Origin: CAZEDU01 sp964511185
Lineage (GTDB): Bacteria > Myxococcota > Myxococcia > Myxococcales > Myxococcaceae
Length of the DNA: 13,562 nucleotides
Assembly: GCA_964511185.1 (NCBI GenBank)
Contig: CAZEDU010000134.1
Span: 1 to 13,562 of the forward strand
Direction of reading: 5' to 3'
Shown: piece after piece, positions 5,631-13,562 of the stretch
Position numbering within the stretch: position 1 is the first letter of the stretch
Layout of the letters: the number at the start of each line of letters is the position of its first letter
The notes under the pieces: generated by a model
Told to the model about the DNA's origin: nothing
The model's input: the letters and a program-made list of their open reading frames with translations, nothing else
The model's database searches: none
Program-made: the position numbers and the translations under genes

Positions 5631-8417
5631 ATGCGCTCCTGGCTTCCGCTCCTCTGCGCGCTCGCGCTCGGCGCCTGCACTCCCGACGTCGCGCAAGACG
5701 AGCCCCCGTTTCGTGTCGTCGCCGAGTTCGATCCCGCCGCCGAGATTCCGAGGGTGCCCGCGCCCAACGCGCTCGCCTACGACGACGAGACGGCGCGGCT
5801 CGCGCCGCCGGACCACCCGGGGCTCACCGAGGCCGAGCGCCAGCTCAACGACTACCTGCGCCAGCTCGACGGCTTCCCGGCGGGCGGCAGCGCGACGCAG
5901 ACCTTCTCCGCGCCGCTCGAGCCCGCCTCGGTGACGACCGACGCGGTCCGGGTGCTCGACGTCACCGACCCCGAGAACGTGCGCGCGCTGCCCACGCCGG
6001 TGCAGCTCACCCGCTGCGCGTCGCAGTGCGCCTACGCGCCCGACCCGGCGGGCTGCACGACGAGCTGCCGCGCCGAGCTGCAGGTGACGGTGCGCTACGA
6101 GCCCGACGCGCGGCGGGTGCGGATCGAGGCGCCCTTCGAGGCGAGCCGGACCTACGCGGTGGCGCTGCTCGCCGGCGAAGGCGGCCTGCGGGGCGAAGGC
6201 GGCGCCCCGGTGGTCGGCGCGCCCGCGTTCGTCATGCTCCGCTCGCAGCGCCCGCTCACCACCTGCGAGGACCTGAGCGCCGCCGACTGCCGGCCGGCGA
6301 CCTCGCTCATCCGCGGCGAGACTGAAGACGAGGCGCGCGCGAGCGCGGTGCGGCTGGAGCGCGCGCGCAGGCAGCTCGCGCCGGCGCTGGCCTTCCTCGA
6401 GGAGCAGGGCATCCCGCGCCAGACGCTCGCCTCGGCGTGGACCTTCCACACCGCGCGCATGCCGCTCGCCACGTTCGACCCCGGGCGGCGCTTCGTCCCC
6501 TTCCCCACCGATCTGTTGCTCGAGAACGGCCGCGTGGCGCTCCCCGACGAGCTCACCGACGACGCGAGCGCGCAGACGCTCAAGGCGTCGCTCAACACGC
6601 TCGACGGCTTCTCGATGACCGCTTCGATTTACGTCGAGGTGAGCGACGCGGTCGGCGCGGCGACGCTGCGGCTCGCGCGCTCGAGCCTGGCCGCCAGCCA
6701 GTTCGTGCTCGCGCGGCTCGACAACCCCAGCGAGCAGGTGCCGGTGCAGCTCACCTGCCACGCCTGCGGCGACTTCAACGCGAACCCGGGCGCGCAGCCC
6801 GACCAGCTCTCGCTCAAGCCCACCCGCCCGCTGCGCCCGAAGACGACGTACGTGCTCTTGTGGCTCACCGGCGCGCGCGGGCGCGACGGGCTGCGCGTGC
6901 AGCCGAGCGGTGCGTTGGCGCTTCTGCGCCTGAGCACGCCGCTCTGGGCGAACGGCAAGAGCGCGCTCGCGGGCCTCGACGACGAAAGCGCAGAGGCGCT
7001 CGAGACCTTGCGGCAGAAGTACGCGCCGACGTTCGCGCTGGCCGACGGGTTGGGCATCGCGCGCGCCGACATCCTCTGGGCGACGTTCTTCACCACGCAG
7101 AGCGGGCCGCTCGAGCTGCCGGCGCTCCGCGCCCTGCCACAAACGTGGAACCTGACGACCCAGGTGACGGGCGGGCCGGGGAACCTCACCCTGCTCAACA
7201 CGTCGTCGCTCGCCTCCTACCTGCCCGACGTGCGCTGGGTGAAGGAGGGCAGCTACACCGCCGGCAACGCGCTCGATCCGAGCGGCACCGAAGAAGACCT
7301 GAGCAGCGGCCTGTCGATACCGACCGAGGGCGCGTTCACCGCCGCGACGTTGGCGAGCCCCACGCTCGAGCAGCGGCAGTTCTTCCTCGCGGTGCCCAAG
7401 GTGGCCAAGACGCCCGCCACCGGGAAGATACCGGTCCTCATCTTCCAGCACGGGCTCGGTGGCAGCCGGCGCAACGCCTTCGCCATCGCCAACACCGCCG
7501 CGCAGTTCGGCTACGCGACGCTGGCCATCGACGCGCCGTTTCACGGCAACCGCACCTTCTGCCAGGCGAACGTCGAGTGCCGCGTCGGCACCGTCTGCAC
7601 CAACCACCGGTGTCCGGATGATCCGAACGACCCGAACGACGGCTACGCGCTGACCCCGCTCGGCACCTTCACCGATCTCATCGGCGTGCCGCTGCGCTCG
7701 GGCGAGCAGTTCGTCTCGACCACCAACCTGCTCGCCTCGCGCGACCACTTCCGGCAGCAGGTCATCGACCTGGCGCAGCTGGTGCGCGTGCTCGGCGACA
7801 CCACCGCGGGGATCGGCGCCATCGACGTGGACGACGCCGCGACCGGCGCGGTGGTCGAGACGCTCGATCCCCAGAACCCCCGTTACATCGGCCAGTCGAT
7901 GGGCGGCATCATGGGTGCGCTCATCACCGCCGCGCTCCCCGAGATCCTCTCGGCCACCCTGAACGTTCCCGGCGCCTCGCAGGCGGACATCGTCGCCAAC
8001 GCGTCGCACTGGAACGCGCGCAAGGCGCAGGTCGACGCCTACCTCACCGCGCGCGGCAGGGGCCCCGGCACGCAGGCCTACGAGCGGTTCATCGACCACG
8101 GCCGCTGGGCGATGGACGCCGCGGATCCGCAGAACGTCGGGCGGCACTTGATCGCCGAGCCGCTCCCCGACGCGCTCACCCAAGCGCCGCTCCCGCGCAA
8201 GCGCGTGTTCATCTCGTGGATCCAAGGGGACCAGGTCGTGCCCAACGCGACCACGCAGCTGTTCATCAACAGCATCGACGCCGCGCCCGCCCCGGCCAAC
8301 TTCAAGCAGAAGATGTACGTGGGCGGCGACCACGCGTTCCTGGTCGACGTGATCAGCCTGAACGCGCCGCTGGCGTACCAAGCCCAAGCCGAGGCGATGC
8401 AGTGGGTGGACCCATGA
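5631..8417 (+). CDS. VolA-like lipoprotein lipase / lysophospholipase (alpha/beta hydrolase)
   Basis: 928 residues. The start is ATG 5631, which gives MRSWLPLLCALALGAC, a short lipoprotein signal with a clear LGAC lipobox (C16); a TTG at 5613 in the same frame would spoil it. The N-terminal half has two copies of a pattern seen at the front of large bacterial lipases: FDP...P.PN.LAYD to LDGF at 33-82, and FDPGRRFVPFPTDLLL to LNTLDGFS at 282-328. The C-terminal third is an alpha/beta hydrolase: oxyanion-hole HGLGG (607-611), nucleophile elbow GQSMGG with S756, probable acid D867 (QGDQVVP) and H901 (GGDHAF). A four-cysteine insert (C644, C650, C656, C661) followed by an Asp/Pro/Asn-rich loop sits just after the first core strands. 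The layout agrees with Pla-1/cef-type lipases and Vibrio VolA, a surface lipoprotein lysophospholipase. The stop overlaps the FadL gene start, which strongly supports release of fatty acids for uptake. The exact substrate is unknown. Confidence 0.85.
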   Translation: MRSWLPLLCALALGACTPDVAQDEPPFRVVAEFDPAAEIPRVPAPNALAYDDETARLAPPDHPGLTEAERQLNDYLRQLDGFPAGGSATQTFSAPLEPASVTTDAVRVLDVTDPENVRALPTPVQLTRCASQCAYAPDPAGCTTSCRAELQVTVRYEPDARRVRIEAPFEASRTYAVALLAGEGGLRGEGGAPVVGAPAFVMLRSQRPLTTCEDLSAADCRPATSLIRGETEDEARASAVRLERARRQLAPALAFLEEQGIPRQTLASAWTFHTARMPLATFDPGRRFVPFPTDLLLENGRVALPDELTDDASAQTLKASLNTLDGFSMTASIYVEVSDAVGAATLRLARSSLAASQFVLARLDNPSEQVPVQLTCHACGDFNANPGAQPDQLSLKPTRPLRPKTTYVLLWLTGARGRDGLRVQPSGALALLRLSTPLWANGKSALAGLDDESAEALETLRQKYAPTFALADGLGIARADILWATFFTTQSGPLELPALRALPQTWNLTTQVTGGPGNLTLLNTSSLASYLPDVRWVKEGSYTAGNALDPSGTEEDLSSGLSIPTEGAFTAATLASPTLEQRQFFLAVPKVAKTPATGKIPVLIFQHGLGGSRRNAFAIANTAAQFGYATLAIDAPFHGNRTFCQANVECRVGTVCTNHRCPDDPNDPNDGYALTPLGTFTDLIGVPLRSGEQFVSTTNLLASRDHFRQQVIDLAQLVRVLGDTTAGIGAIDVDDAATGAVVETLDPQNPRYIGQSMGGIMGALITAALPEILSATLNVPGASQADIVANASHWNARKAQVDAYLTARGRGPGTQAYERFIDHGRWAMDAADPQNVGRHLIAEPLPDALTQAPLPRKRVFISWIQGDQVVPNATTQLFINSIDAAPAPANFKQKMYVGGDHAFLVDVISLNAPLAYQAQAEAMQWVDP

Positions 8418-9604
8418 GGCGAACGCTCTTCTTTCTCTGCTGCGCCTTGGCCTCGCCCGCGCTGGCGGCGGGCTTCGCCATCCCCGAGCAATCCGCGCGC
8501 GCGGTGGGCCTTGCAGGCGCCGGCACCGCCGCCTCGGAAGGCGCGAGCGCGCTCTACTACGGGCCGGGCAGCCTGGCGTTCGAGGACGGCATCAGCGCCG
8601 AGCTGTCCGGCACCGTCATCTCGCCGAGCTTCCAGTACCGCGCCCCGGGCGCGCCGGCCGTCCAAGCCGAGGTCGCGCCGGCGCTCTTCGTGCTGCCGAC
8701 GCTGTTCGCCTCGGCGCCGGTGGCCGAGGGCTGGTTCGCGGGCGTCGGGCTCTTCTCCCACTTCGGGCTGGGCGTCACCTGGCCAAGCAGCTTCGCCGGG
8801 CGCCACGAAGCGTTGCGCTCGAACCTCACCACGCTGACCGTGAACCCCACCGCCGCCTACCGGCTCAACGAGACCTTCGGCGTCGCGGTGGGCGTCGACC
8901 TGGTGCGCGCCACGCTCGAGCTCGAGCAGCAGCTCGACCTGCTCGAGGCCGACGGCGCGCTGCGGCTCGGCGGCGGCACGTGGGGAATCGGCGCGAACGC
9001 CGGCGTGACGGGGCAATGGCTGAACGAGAAGCTGCGCGTGGCGCTGTCGTACCGCAGCCTGGTGCCGCTGCGCTTCTCCGGCCGGGCCGACTTCCAGGTG
9101 CCCGCCGAGTTCGAGGGCACGCTGCGAGATCAGAACGTCTCCACCACCTTGACGCTGCCCCACGTCCTCTCGCTCGGGGCGCGGCACCGCTTCGGCCGCG
9201 TGAGCGCGACCGGGGACCTGACGTACACCACCTGGTCGCTGCTCGACGCGCTGCCGCTCGACTTCGCCGACGACGCGCTCGATCAGTCGCTGCCGCGCGC
9301 GTGGGTGAACACGCTCTCCGTCCGCGCCGGCGTGGAGCTCGCCCTCACCGAGCCCCTCACCCTGCGCGTCGGCGCAGGCTGGGATCCGACGCCGTCGCCG
9401 TCGACCACGCTCTCGCCCTCGCTGCCCGACGGCGACCGGGTGCTCGGCGGCGCGGGCGTGGGGTACGCGCTGGGCAACTTCTACGCGAACGCCGGCGTGC
9501 TGTACGTGCACGTGCTGCCGCGCGACTCGGCGGCGCCGGCGTTCCCCGCGAGCTATGCGGGGCGCGCCATCGTCGGCAGCCTGTCGCTCGGCTTTCGGCA
9601 GTGA
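8414..9604 (+). CDS. FadL/OmpP1/TodX-family outer-membrane fatty-acid channel
   Basis: 396 residues. The start ATG (8414-8416) shares four bases with the lipase stop (ATGA), so translation is coupled. Residues 1-18 form a Sec signal peptide with cleavage predicted after PALA. The mature protein begins AGFAIPEQSARAVGLAGAG, the classic FadL N-terminus that plugs the barrel; the usual NPA is YYGPGSL here (48-54). The rest alternates in beta-barrel fashion with many Gly and aromatic residues and ends in a strand closing on SLGFRQ, near the aromatic C-terminus expected for Bam-inserted barrels. FadL proteins let long-chain fatty acids and other hydrophobic molecules cross the outer membrane through a side opening. 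With the lipase before it, fatty acids freed from lipids are the natural cargo (inference). The length is a little below that of E. coli FadL. Confidence 0.9.
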   Translation: MRRTLFFLCCALASPALAAGFAIPEQSARAVGLAGAGTAASEGASALYYGPGSLAFEDGISAELSGTVISPSFQYRAPGAPAVQAEVAPALFVLPTLFASAPVAEGWFAGVGLFSHFGLGVTWPSSFAGRHEALRSNLTTLTVNPTAAYRLNETFGVAVGVDLVRATLELEQQLDLLEADGALRLGGGTWGIGANAGVTGQWLNEKLRVALSYRSLVPLRFSGRADFQVPAEFEGTLRDQNVSTTLTLPHVLSLGARHRFGRVSATGDLTYTTWSLLDALPLDFADDALDQSLPRAWVNTLSVRAGVELALTEPLTLRVGAGWDPTPSPSTTLSPSLPDGDRVLGGAGVGYALGNFYANAGVLYVHVLPRDSAAPAFPASYAGRAIVGSLSLGFRQ

Positions 9605-9626
9605 GCCTGCGCGCAGCGGCGCTCAC
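9601..9626. terminator. Inverted repeat spanning both stop codons at the FadL/cdd convergent junction
   Basis: GTGAGC (9601-9606) and GCTCAC (9621-9626) are perfect inverted repeats. Between them CTGCGCGCAG is self-complementary. The stop codon of the FadL gene (TGA 9602-9604) and that of cdd (9623-9625, minus) lie inside the two arms. The stem could act as a compact two-way transcription end, though there is no T-tract on either strand. Function is inferred from position. Confidence 0.35.
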
Positions 9627-10054
9627 AGCATGTCTTGGGTGAACGCGTCGGGCAGCAGCTCGCCCAGCGTGCGCTTGAGCGCGTCGCCCGCCGTGTTGCG
9701 CATGATCACCGGCACGCTCGGCGCGCCGAACTCGGCGAGCACCTGCCGGCACGCCCCGCAAGGCGGCGTCGGATCGGACGCCGCGGTGAGGATGGCCACC
9801 GCCCGCACCTTGCGGCCGCCGTTCTTCACCAGCTCGGCCACCGCGTGCCGCTCGGCGCAGACCGACAGCCCATACGAAGCGTTCTCGACGTTGCACCCCG
9901 CGTAGACCGCGCCGTCGTCCCCGAGCACCGCGGCGCCGACGCCGAACTTCGAGTACGGCGCGTACGCGTGGCTCCGGGCCCTGCGCGCGGCGTCGAACAG
10001 CGCGTCCCAGGAGATCCGCTGACTCGTCTTGTTCGAAGGTTTCTTCGCGCCCAC
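9623..10054 (-). CDS. cdd: Cytidine deaminase, homotetrameric type
   Basis: Converts cytidine and deoxycytidine to uridine and deoxyuridine in pyrimidine salvage. 143 residues, close to the normal ~130-140 of the small tetrameric class. Zinc ligands are C66 (CAERHA), C99 and C102 (PPCGACRQ), with catalytic E68. N55 and E57 in NVENASYG bind the ribose. AYAPYSKFGVGAA (30-42) is the usual front motif. The start is GTG at 10052-10054, preceded by GAGCGAGG about 8 bases away; there is no ATG in frame before the core. The purine-nucleoside phosphorylase gene ends 24 bases upstream on the same strand, so the two form an operon. The extra 10-15 charged N-terminal residues are probably disordered. Confidence 0.95.
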   Translation of the reverse strand: MGAKKPSNKTSQRISWDALFDAARRARSHAYAPYSKFGVGAAVLGDDGAVYAGCNVENASYGLSVCAERHAVAELVKNGGRKVRAVAILTAASDPTPPCGACRQVLAEFGAPSVPVIMRNTAGDALKRTLGELLPDAFTQDML

Positions 10055-10078
10055 GCGTCGACCTCGCTCGAGCTTCTT

Positions 10079-10915
10079 TCAGCGCGCACCCGCAGCAGCG
10101 GCCGGAATGAACTGCGTGAGCAGCTGCACGAACGCATCCCGCACCAGCGCGGCGGTGGCGGCGACCTCGTCGTGGGTCAGCGGCTTGTCGCCGATGCCCG
10201 CCGCCAGGTTGGTGAGGCAGCTCACGCCGGCGACCTTCACCCCCATGTGCGCGGCGGCGATGACCTCGGGGACCGTGCTCATGCCCACCGCGTCGGCGCC
10301 CAACGCGCGCAGCATGCGGATCTCCGCCGGCGTCTCGTACGAGGGGCCGTCGAGGATGGCGTACACGCCCTTCTTCACCGGCCGCTTCAGCCTCTGGGCG
10401 GTCTGCTCGAGCAGCTGGACCAGCTCGGGCGCGTACGCGGTCGACATGTCGGGGAAGCGCGGCCCCAGCCGGTCGTCGTTGTGACCGACGAGCGGGTTGA
10501 AGCCAGACAAGTTGAGGTGGTCGGTGATGACCATCAGGTCGCCGGGCTGGAAGCCCAGGTTGACCGCGCCGGCGGCGTTGGTCACCACCAAGGTGCGGAC
10601 GCCGAGCTTGCACAGCACGCGCGCGGGAAAGGCCACCTGCTCGGGCGCGTAACCTTCATAGTGGTGCACGCGGCCCTGCATCGCCACCACGTGCACGCCG
10701 CCGAGCTTGCCCGCCACCAGGCGCCCCGCGTGCCCAGGCACCGAGACCTTGGGGAAGTGCGGCAGCGCCTCGTAGGGGATGACGACCTTGTCTTCGAAGG
10801 TGTCGGCGAACGGGCCCAGCCCGCTGCCGAGAATGACGCCCACCGCCGGGGACAGACCGGGCGTCTTGGCGGCGATGGCCGAGGTGCATTCGACGAGCTG
10901 CTCGTACAGGCCCAT
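10079..10915 (-). CDS. punA: Purine-nucleoside phosphorylase, trimeric (PNP-I) type
   Basis: Phosphorolysis of inosine/guanosine and their deoxy forms to base and (deoxy)ribose-1-phosphate. 278 residues, normal for the trimeric family. Phosphate and base motifs are GSGLG (30-34), RVHHYEG (82-88), NAAGAVN (113-119), GPSYETPAEIRML (190-202, with the base-binding E194), GMSTVPEVIAAAHMG (211-225) and SCLTNLAAG (232-240). N236 is the Asn that favours 6-oxopurines over adenosine. The ATG at 10913-10915 fits homologues, but the only strong Shine-Dalgarno (GAGGAGGGG) is too far upstream, as described in its own entry. The next gene, cdd, follows after 24 bases. Methylthioinosine-like substrates are possible given the deaminase in the same window. 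Confidence 0.93.
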   Translation of the reverse strand: MGLYEQLVECTSAIAAKTPGLSPAVGVILGSGLGPFADTFEDKVVIPYEALPHFPKVSVPGHAGRLVAGKLGGVHVVAMQGRVHHYEGYAPEQVAFPARVLCKLGVRTLVVTNAAGAVNLGFQPGDLMVITDHLNLSGFNPLVGHNDDRLGPRFPDMSTAYAPELVQLLEQTAQRLKRPVKKGVYAILDGPSYETPAEIRMLRALGADAVGMSTVPEVIAAAHMGVKVAGVSCLTNLAAGIGDKPLTHDEVAATAALVRDAFVQLLTQFIPAAAAGAR

Positions 10916-11054
10916 GTGGTCGCGGATGATACCCCTCCTCGGCCGATTGCCTAAGGCCCCATCGACCGAGCCCGGGTGATAAATCGCCGCGAGGTCGCTT
11001 GCGTCGGTCCCAGTGGCCCGCAAACACTCGGGCCTTTATCGCCAAAGGAAAACC
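10916..11054. promoter_or_regulatory. Divergent intergenic region between punA and the small secreted protein
   Basis: 139 bases without a gene; must contain the punA-cdd promoter on minus and that of the small protein on plus. I see no clear -35/-10 pair. On plus, CCTTT (11033-11037) and AAAGG (11044-11048) can pair around a 6-base loop, and the second arm is the Shine-Dalgarno (AAAGGA) of the small gene, so the hairpin could dampen its translation. This is a weak, 5-bp structure. Confidence 0.25.
10932..10940 (-). promoter_or_regulatory. Strong but misplaced Shine-Dalgarno upstream of punA
   Basis: GAGGAGGGG on the minus strand is nearly ideal for 16S pairing, yet 16 bases separate it from the ATG at 10915. 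An in-frame ATC at 10925-10927 sits about 6 bases after the AGGAGG core. Either the ATG is used with long spacing or a rare ATC start adds four residues (I/M-RDH). Confidence 0.4.
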
Positions 11055-11381
11055 ATGAAGCCGTCGATGATCGCCGTTGCCGTGGTGTTGGCCGTCCCCT
11101 CCGCCGTCTGGGCCTGCTCGGAGCACGGCGGGAAGTCGGCGCAGGCGCAGCAGCCCCCACCGGCGGTGAAGCTCGCGCAGGTCAAGCGCATCGACCGGAA
11201 CGCCGAGATGAAGCCGGCGACGCCGACGCGGCAGCCGTTGCCGAGCTCGCCCGCCGCGGCCGAGCTGACCGCGCCGGCCGGCGCCACGCCCGATGCGGGC
11301 GCCGCCGCGGCCCCGACGCCTTCCGGGACGCGCGCCAAGCCCACCGCCAAGTCGCTGTCGACGCCGACCGCGGCGCAGTGA
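11055..11381 (+). CDS. Small secreted Pro/Ala-rich protein or lipoprotein, unknown function
   Basis: 108 residues, no family recognised. ATG 11055 follows AAAGGA with good spacing. MKPSMIAVAVVLAVPSAVWA is a signal peptide; cleavage may be by signal peptidase I after VWA or by lipoprotein signal peptidase before C21 (AVWAC, atypical because of Trp at -2). The mature part is low complexity, rich in Ala, Pro, Thr, Ser and Lys, with only one Cys, and is predicted to be disordered. It lies among nucleoside-salvage genes but on the opposite strand, back to back with punA and tail to tail with deoA, with no bases between the two stop codons. Signal peptide, ribosome-binding site and good codon use support a real gene; no role can be assigned. 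Confidence 0.7.
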   Translation: MKPSMIAVAVVLAVPSAVWACSEHGGKSAQAQQPPPAVKLAQVKRIDRNAEMKPATPTRQPLPSSPAAAELTAPAGATPDAGAAAAPTPSGTRAKPTAKSLSTPTAAQ

Positions 11382-12686
<1,305 letters not shown>

Positions 12687-12718
12687 CGTGGTGGCTTCTA
12701 CCCTGAGCAAATGCTGCT

Positions 12719-12725
12719 AAGGAAG
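12719..12725 (+). promoter_or_regulatory. Ribosome-binding site of the BMP lipoprotein gene
   Basis: AAGGAAG, five bases before ATG 12731, fixes the start. It lies in the 44-base divergent gap 12687-12730, too short for two separate promoters; at least one must overlap a coding region. Confidence 0.6.
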
Positions 12726-12730
12726 CTCGC

Positions 12731-13562
12731 ATGAACCGTCATTGGGCCCTCCTCGCGGCGCTGCTCGCCACCGCCGCCTGCAAGAAAGACAAGGACGGCG
12801 CGCCGCCGGCCGAGGCCAAGGCCCCGCTGGTCGGCCTGGTCACCGACGTGGGCGGGCGCGGAGACCACTCGTTCAACGACTCGGCGCTGCGCGGGCTCGA
12901 GCTGTGGTCGGGCGGGGTGACGTGGGCGAGCGGCCGCTATCAACCCGCCGCGGCCGAAGCGCTCGCCTCCAGCATCCCCGATGACTTGAAGGCGCTCTCC
13001 CCCGCCATCGCGCCGGTCGGCGTTCGGCCGATGGTGGTGCAGAGCAAGGCGCAGGAGGACTACGAGCCCAACCTGCAGCTGCTCGTCGACCAGGGCGCGG
13101 GGCTCATCATCGGCACCGGCTTCATGCTCGAGAACGCGGTCGAGGTCGTCGCGCGGCGCAACCCGTCGTCGAAGTTCCTGCTCATCGACAGCCCGCTGCT
13201 CGACGCGAAGGGCGCGGCGATCGCGCTGCCCAACGTGCGCACGGTGGTGTTTCGAGAAGAAGAGGGCAGCTTCCTGGTGGGCGCGCTCGCCGGGCTGGTC
13301 GCCCAACGCAAAGTGGCCTTCGTCGGCGGGATGGAGATCCCGCTCATCAAGCGTTTCGAGGCCGGCTTTCGCGCCGGCGTGAAGGCGACGAACCCGACGG
13401 CGCAGGTGCTGGTGACGTACACCGGGAGCTTCGACCAGGTCGCGGCCGGCAAGGTGGTGACGCAGGACCTGCTCGCCAAGGGCGCCGAGGTCGTCTTCCA
13501 CGCCGCGGGCACCGACGGCTTGGGCGTCATCCAGGCGGTGAAGGAGGCGCGCGCCGCAGGCA
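12731..13562 (+). CDS. BMP-family (PnrA/Med-like) nucleoside-binding lipoprotein, 3' end missing
   Basis: Open to the window edge; 277 residues are visible. MNRHWALLAALLATAAC is a short lipoprotein signal with C17 (lipobox TAAC, Thr at -3). The family motif VGLVTDVGGRGDHSFND at 34-50 is the start of the basic-membrane-protein fold. QEDYEPNLQLLVDQGAGLIIGTGF (108-131), FREEEGSFLVGALAG (174-188) and the VAFVGGMEIP stretch (195-204) are all standard BMP segments. These proteins are substrate-binding parts of ABC importers for purine or other nucleosides. An additional stretch at about 61-100, between the first helix and the second strand, is not usual in PnrA. The neighbouring phosphorylases and cytidine deaminase support nucleoside uptake. 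The ATPase and permease genes would be expected to the right (inference). Confidence 0.92.
   Translation, partial: MNRHWALLAALLATAACKKDKDGAPPAEAKAPLVGLVTDVGGRGDHSFNDSALRGLELWSGGVTWASGRYQPAAAEALASSIPDDLKALSPAIAPVGVRPMVVQSKAQEDYEPNLQLLVDQGAGLIIGTGFMLENAVEVVARRNPSSKFLLIDSPLLDAKGAAIALPNVRTVVFREEEGSFLVGALAGLVAQRKVAFVGGMEIPLIKRFEAGFRAGVKATNPTAQVLVTYTGSFDQVAAGKVVTQDLLAKGAEVVFHAAGTDGLGVIQAVKEARAAG

Noticed and set aside
5616..8387. Open frame of over 900 codons on the minus strand, opposite the lipase gene
   Set aside because: It is antisense to a gene with clear motifs; its translation is Arg/Val/Gly/Ala-rich without domains. Stops are rare in antisense frames of such GC-rich DNA.
8078..9511. Open frame of 477 codons on minus, opposite the lipase end and the FadL gene
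   Set aside because: Antisense shadow of two coupled genes with clear family motifs.

Overview
The window is GC-rich (third codon positions almost always G or C) and densely coded. It has the look of a myxobacterium (Myxococcota): many predicted lipoproteins, an unfamiliar repeat lipoprotein, a FadL/lipase pair and a nucleoside-salvage set. The phylum is an inference from gene style; no marker gene is present.

Left part, all on the minus strand (5480 down to 1): a TRZ/ATZ-type amidohydrolase of the 5'-deoxyadenosine / methylthioadenosine / S-adenosylhomocysteine deaminase group; a 657-residue lipoprotein of unknown function that I read as six tandem beta-type repeats of about 95 residues; a NatA-like ABC ATPase; a NatB-like ABC-2 permease one base behind it; and the first 31 codons of a PspA/IM30 membrane-stress protein. 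Gaps are 48, 38, 1 and 70 bases. A possible ECF-sigma promoter lies directly before pspA.

Middle, plus strand (5631-9604): a large lipoprotein with a C-terminal alpha/beta hydrolase, overlapping by four bases (ATGA) a FadL/OmpP1-type outer-membrane fatty-acid channel. This matches the VolA-FadL arrangement known from Vibrio, in which a surface lipoprotein lysophospholipase frees fatty acids and FadL imports them. It is the most interesting object in the window.

Right part (9623-13562): a nucleoside-salvage set in mixed orientation. Cytidine deaminase and a trimeric-type purine-nucleoside phosphorylase form a minus-strand pair. A small secreted Pro/Ala-rich protein is on plus. A thymidine/pyrimidine-nucleoside phosphorylase is on minus. 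A BMP-family (PnrA/Med-like) nucleoside-binding lipoprotein on plus runs off the end. Together they suggest capture of nucleosides outside the inner membrane and their breakdown to bases and (deoxy)ribose-1-phosphate. With the lipase-FadL pair, this would suit a scavenging or predatory life style (inference).

The two convergent gene junctions (9601-9626 and 11379-11404) each carry an inverted repeat that includes both stop codons. I see no tRNA, rRNA, CRISPR array, insertion sequence or phage gene. Intergenic space is short throughout; the longest gaps are 5481-5630 and 10916-11054.
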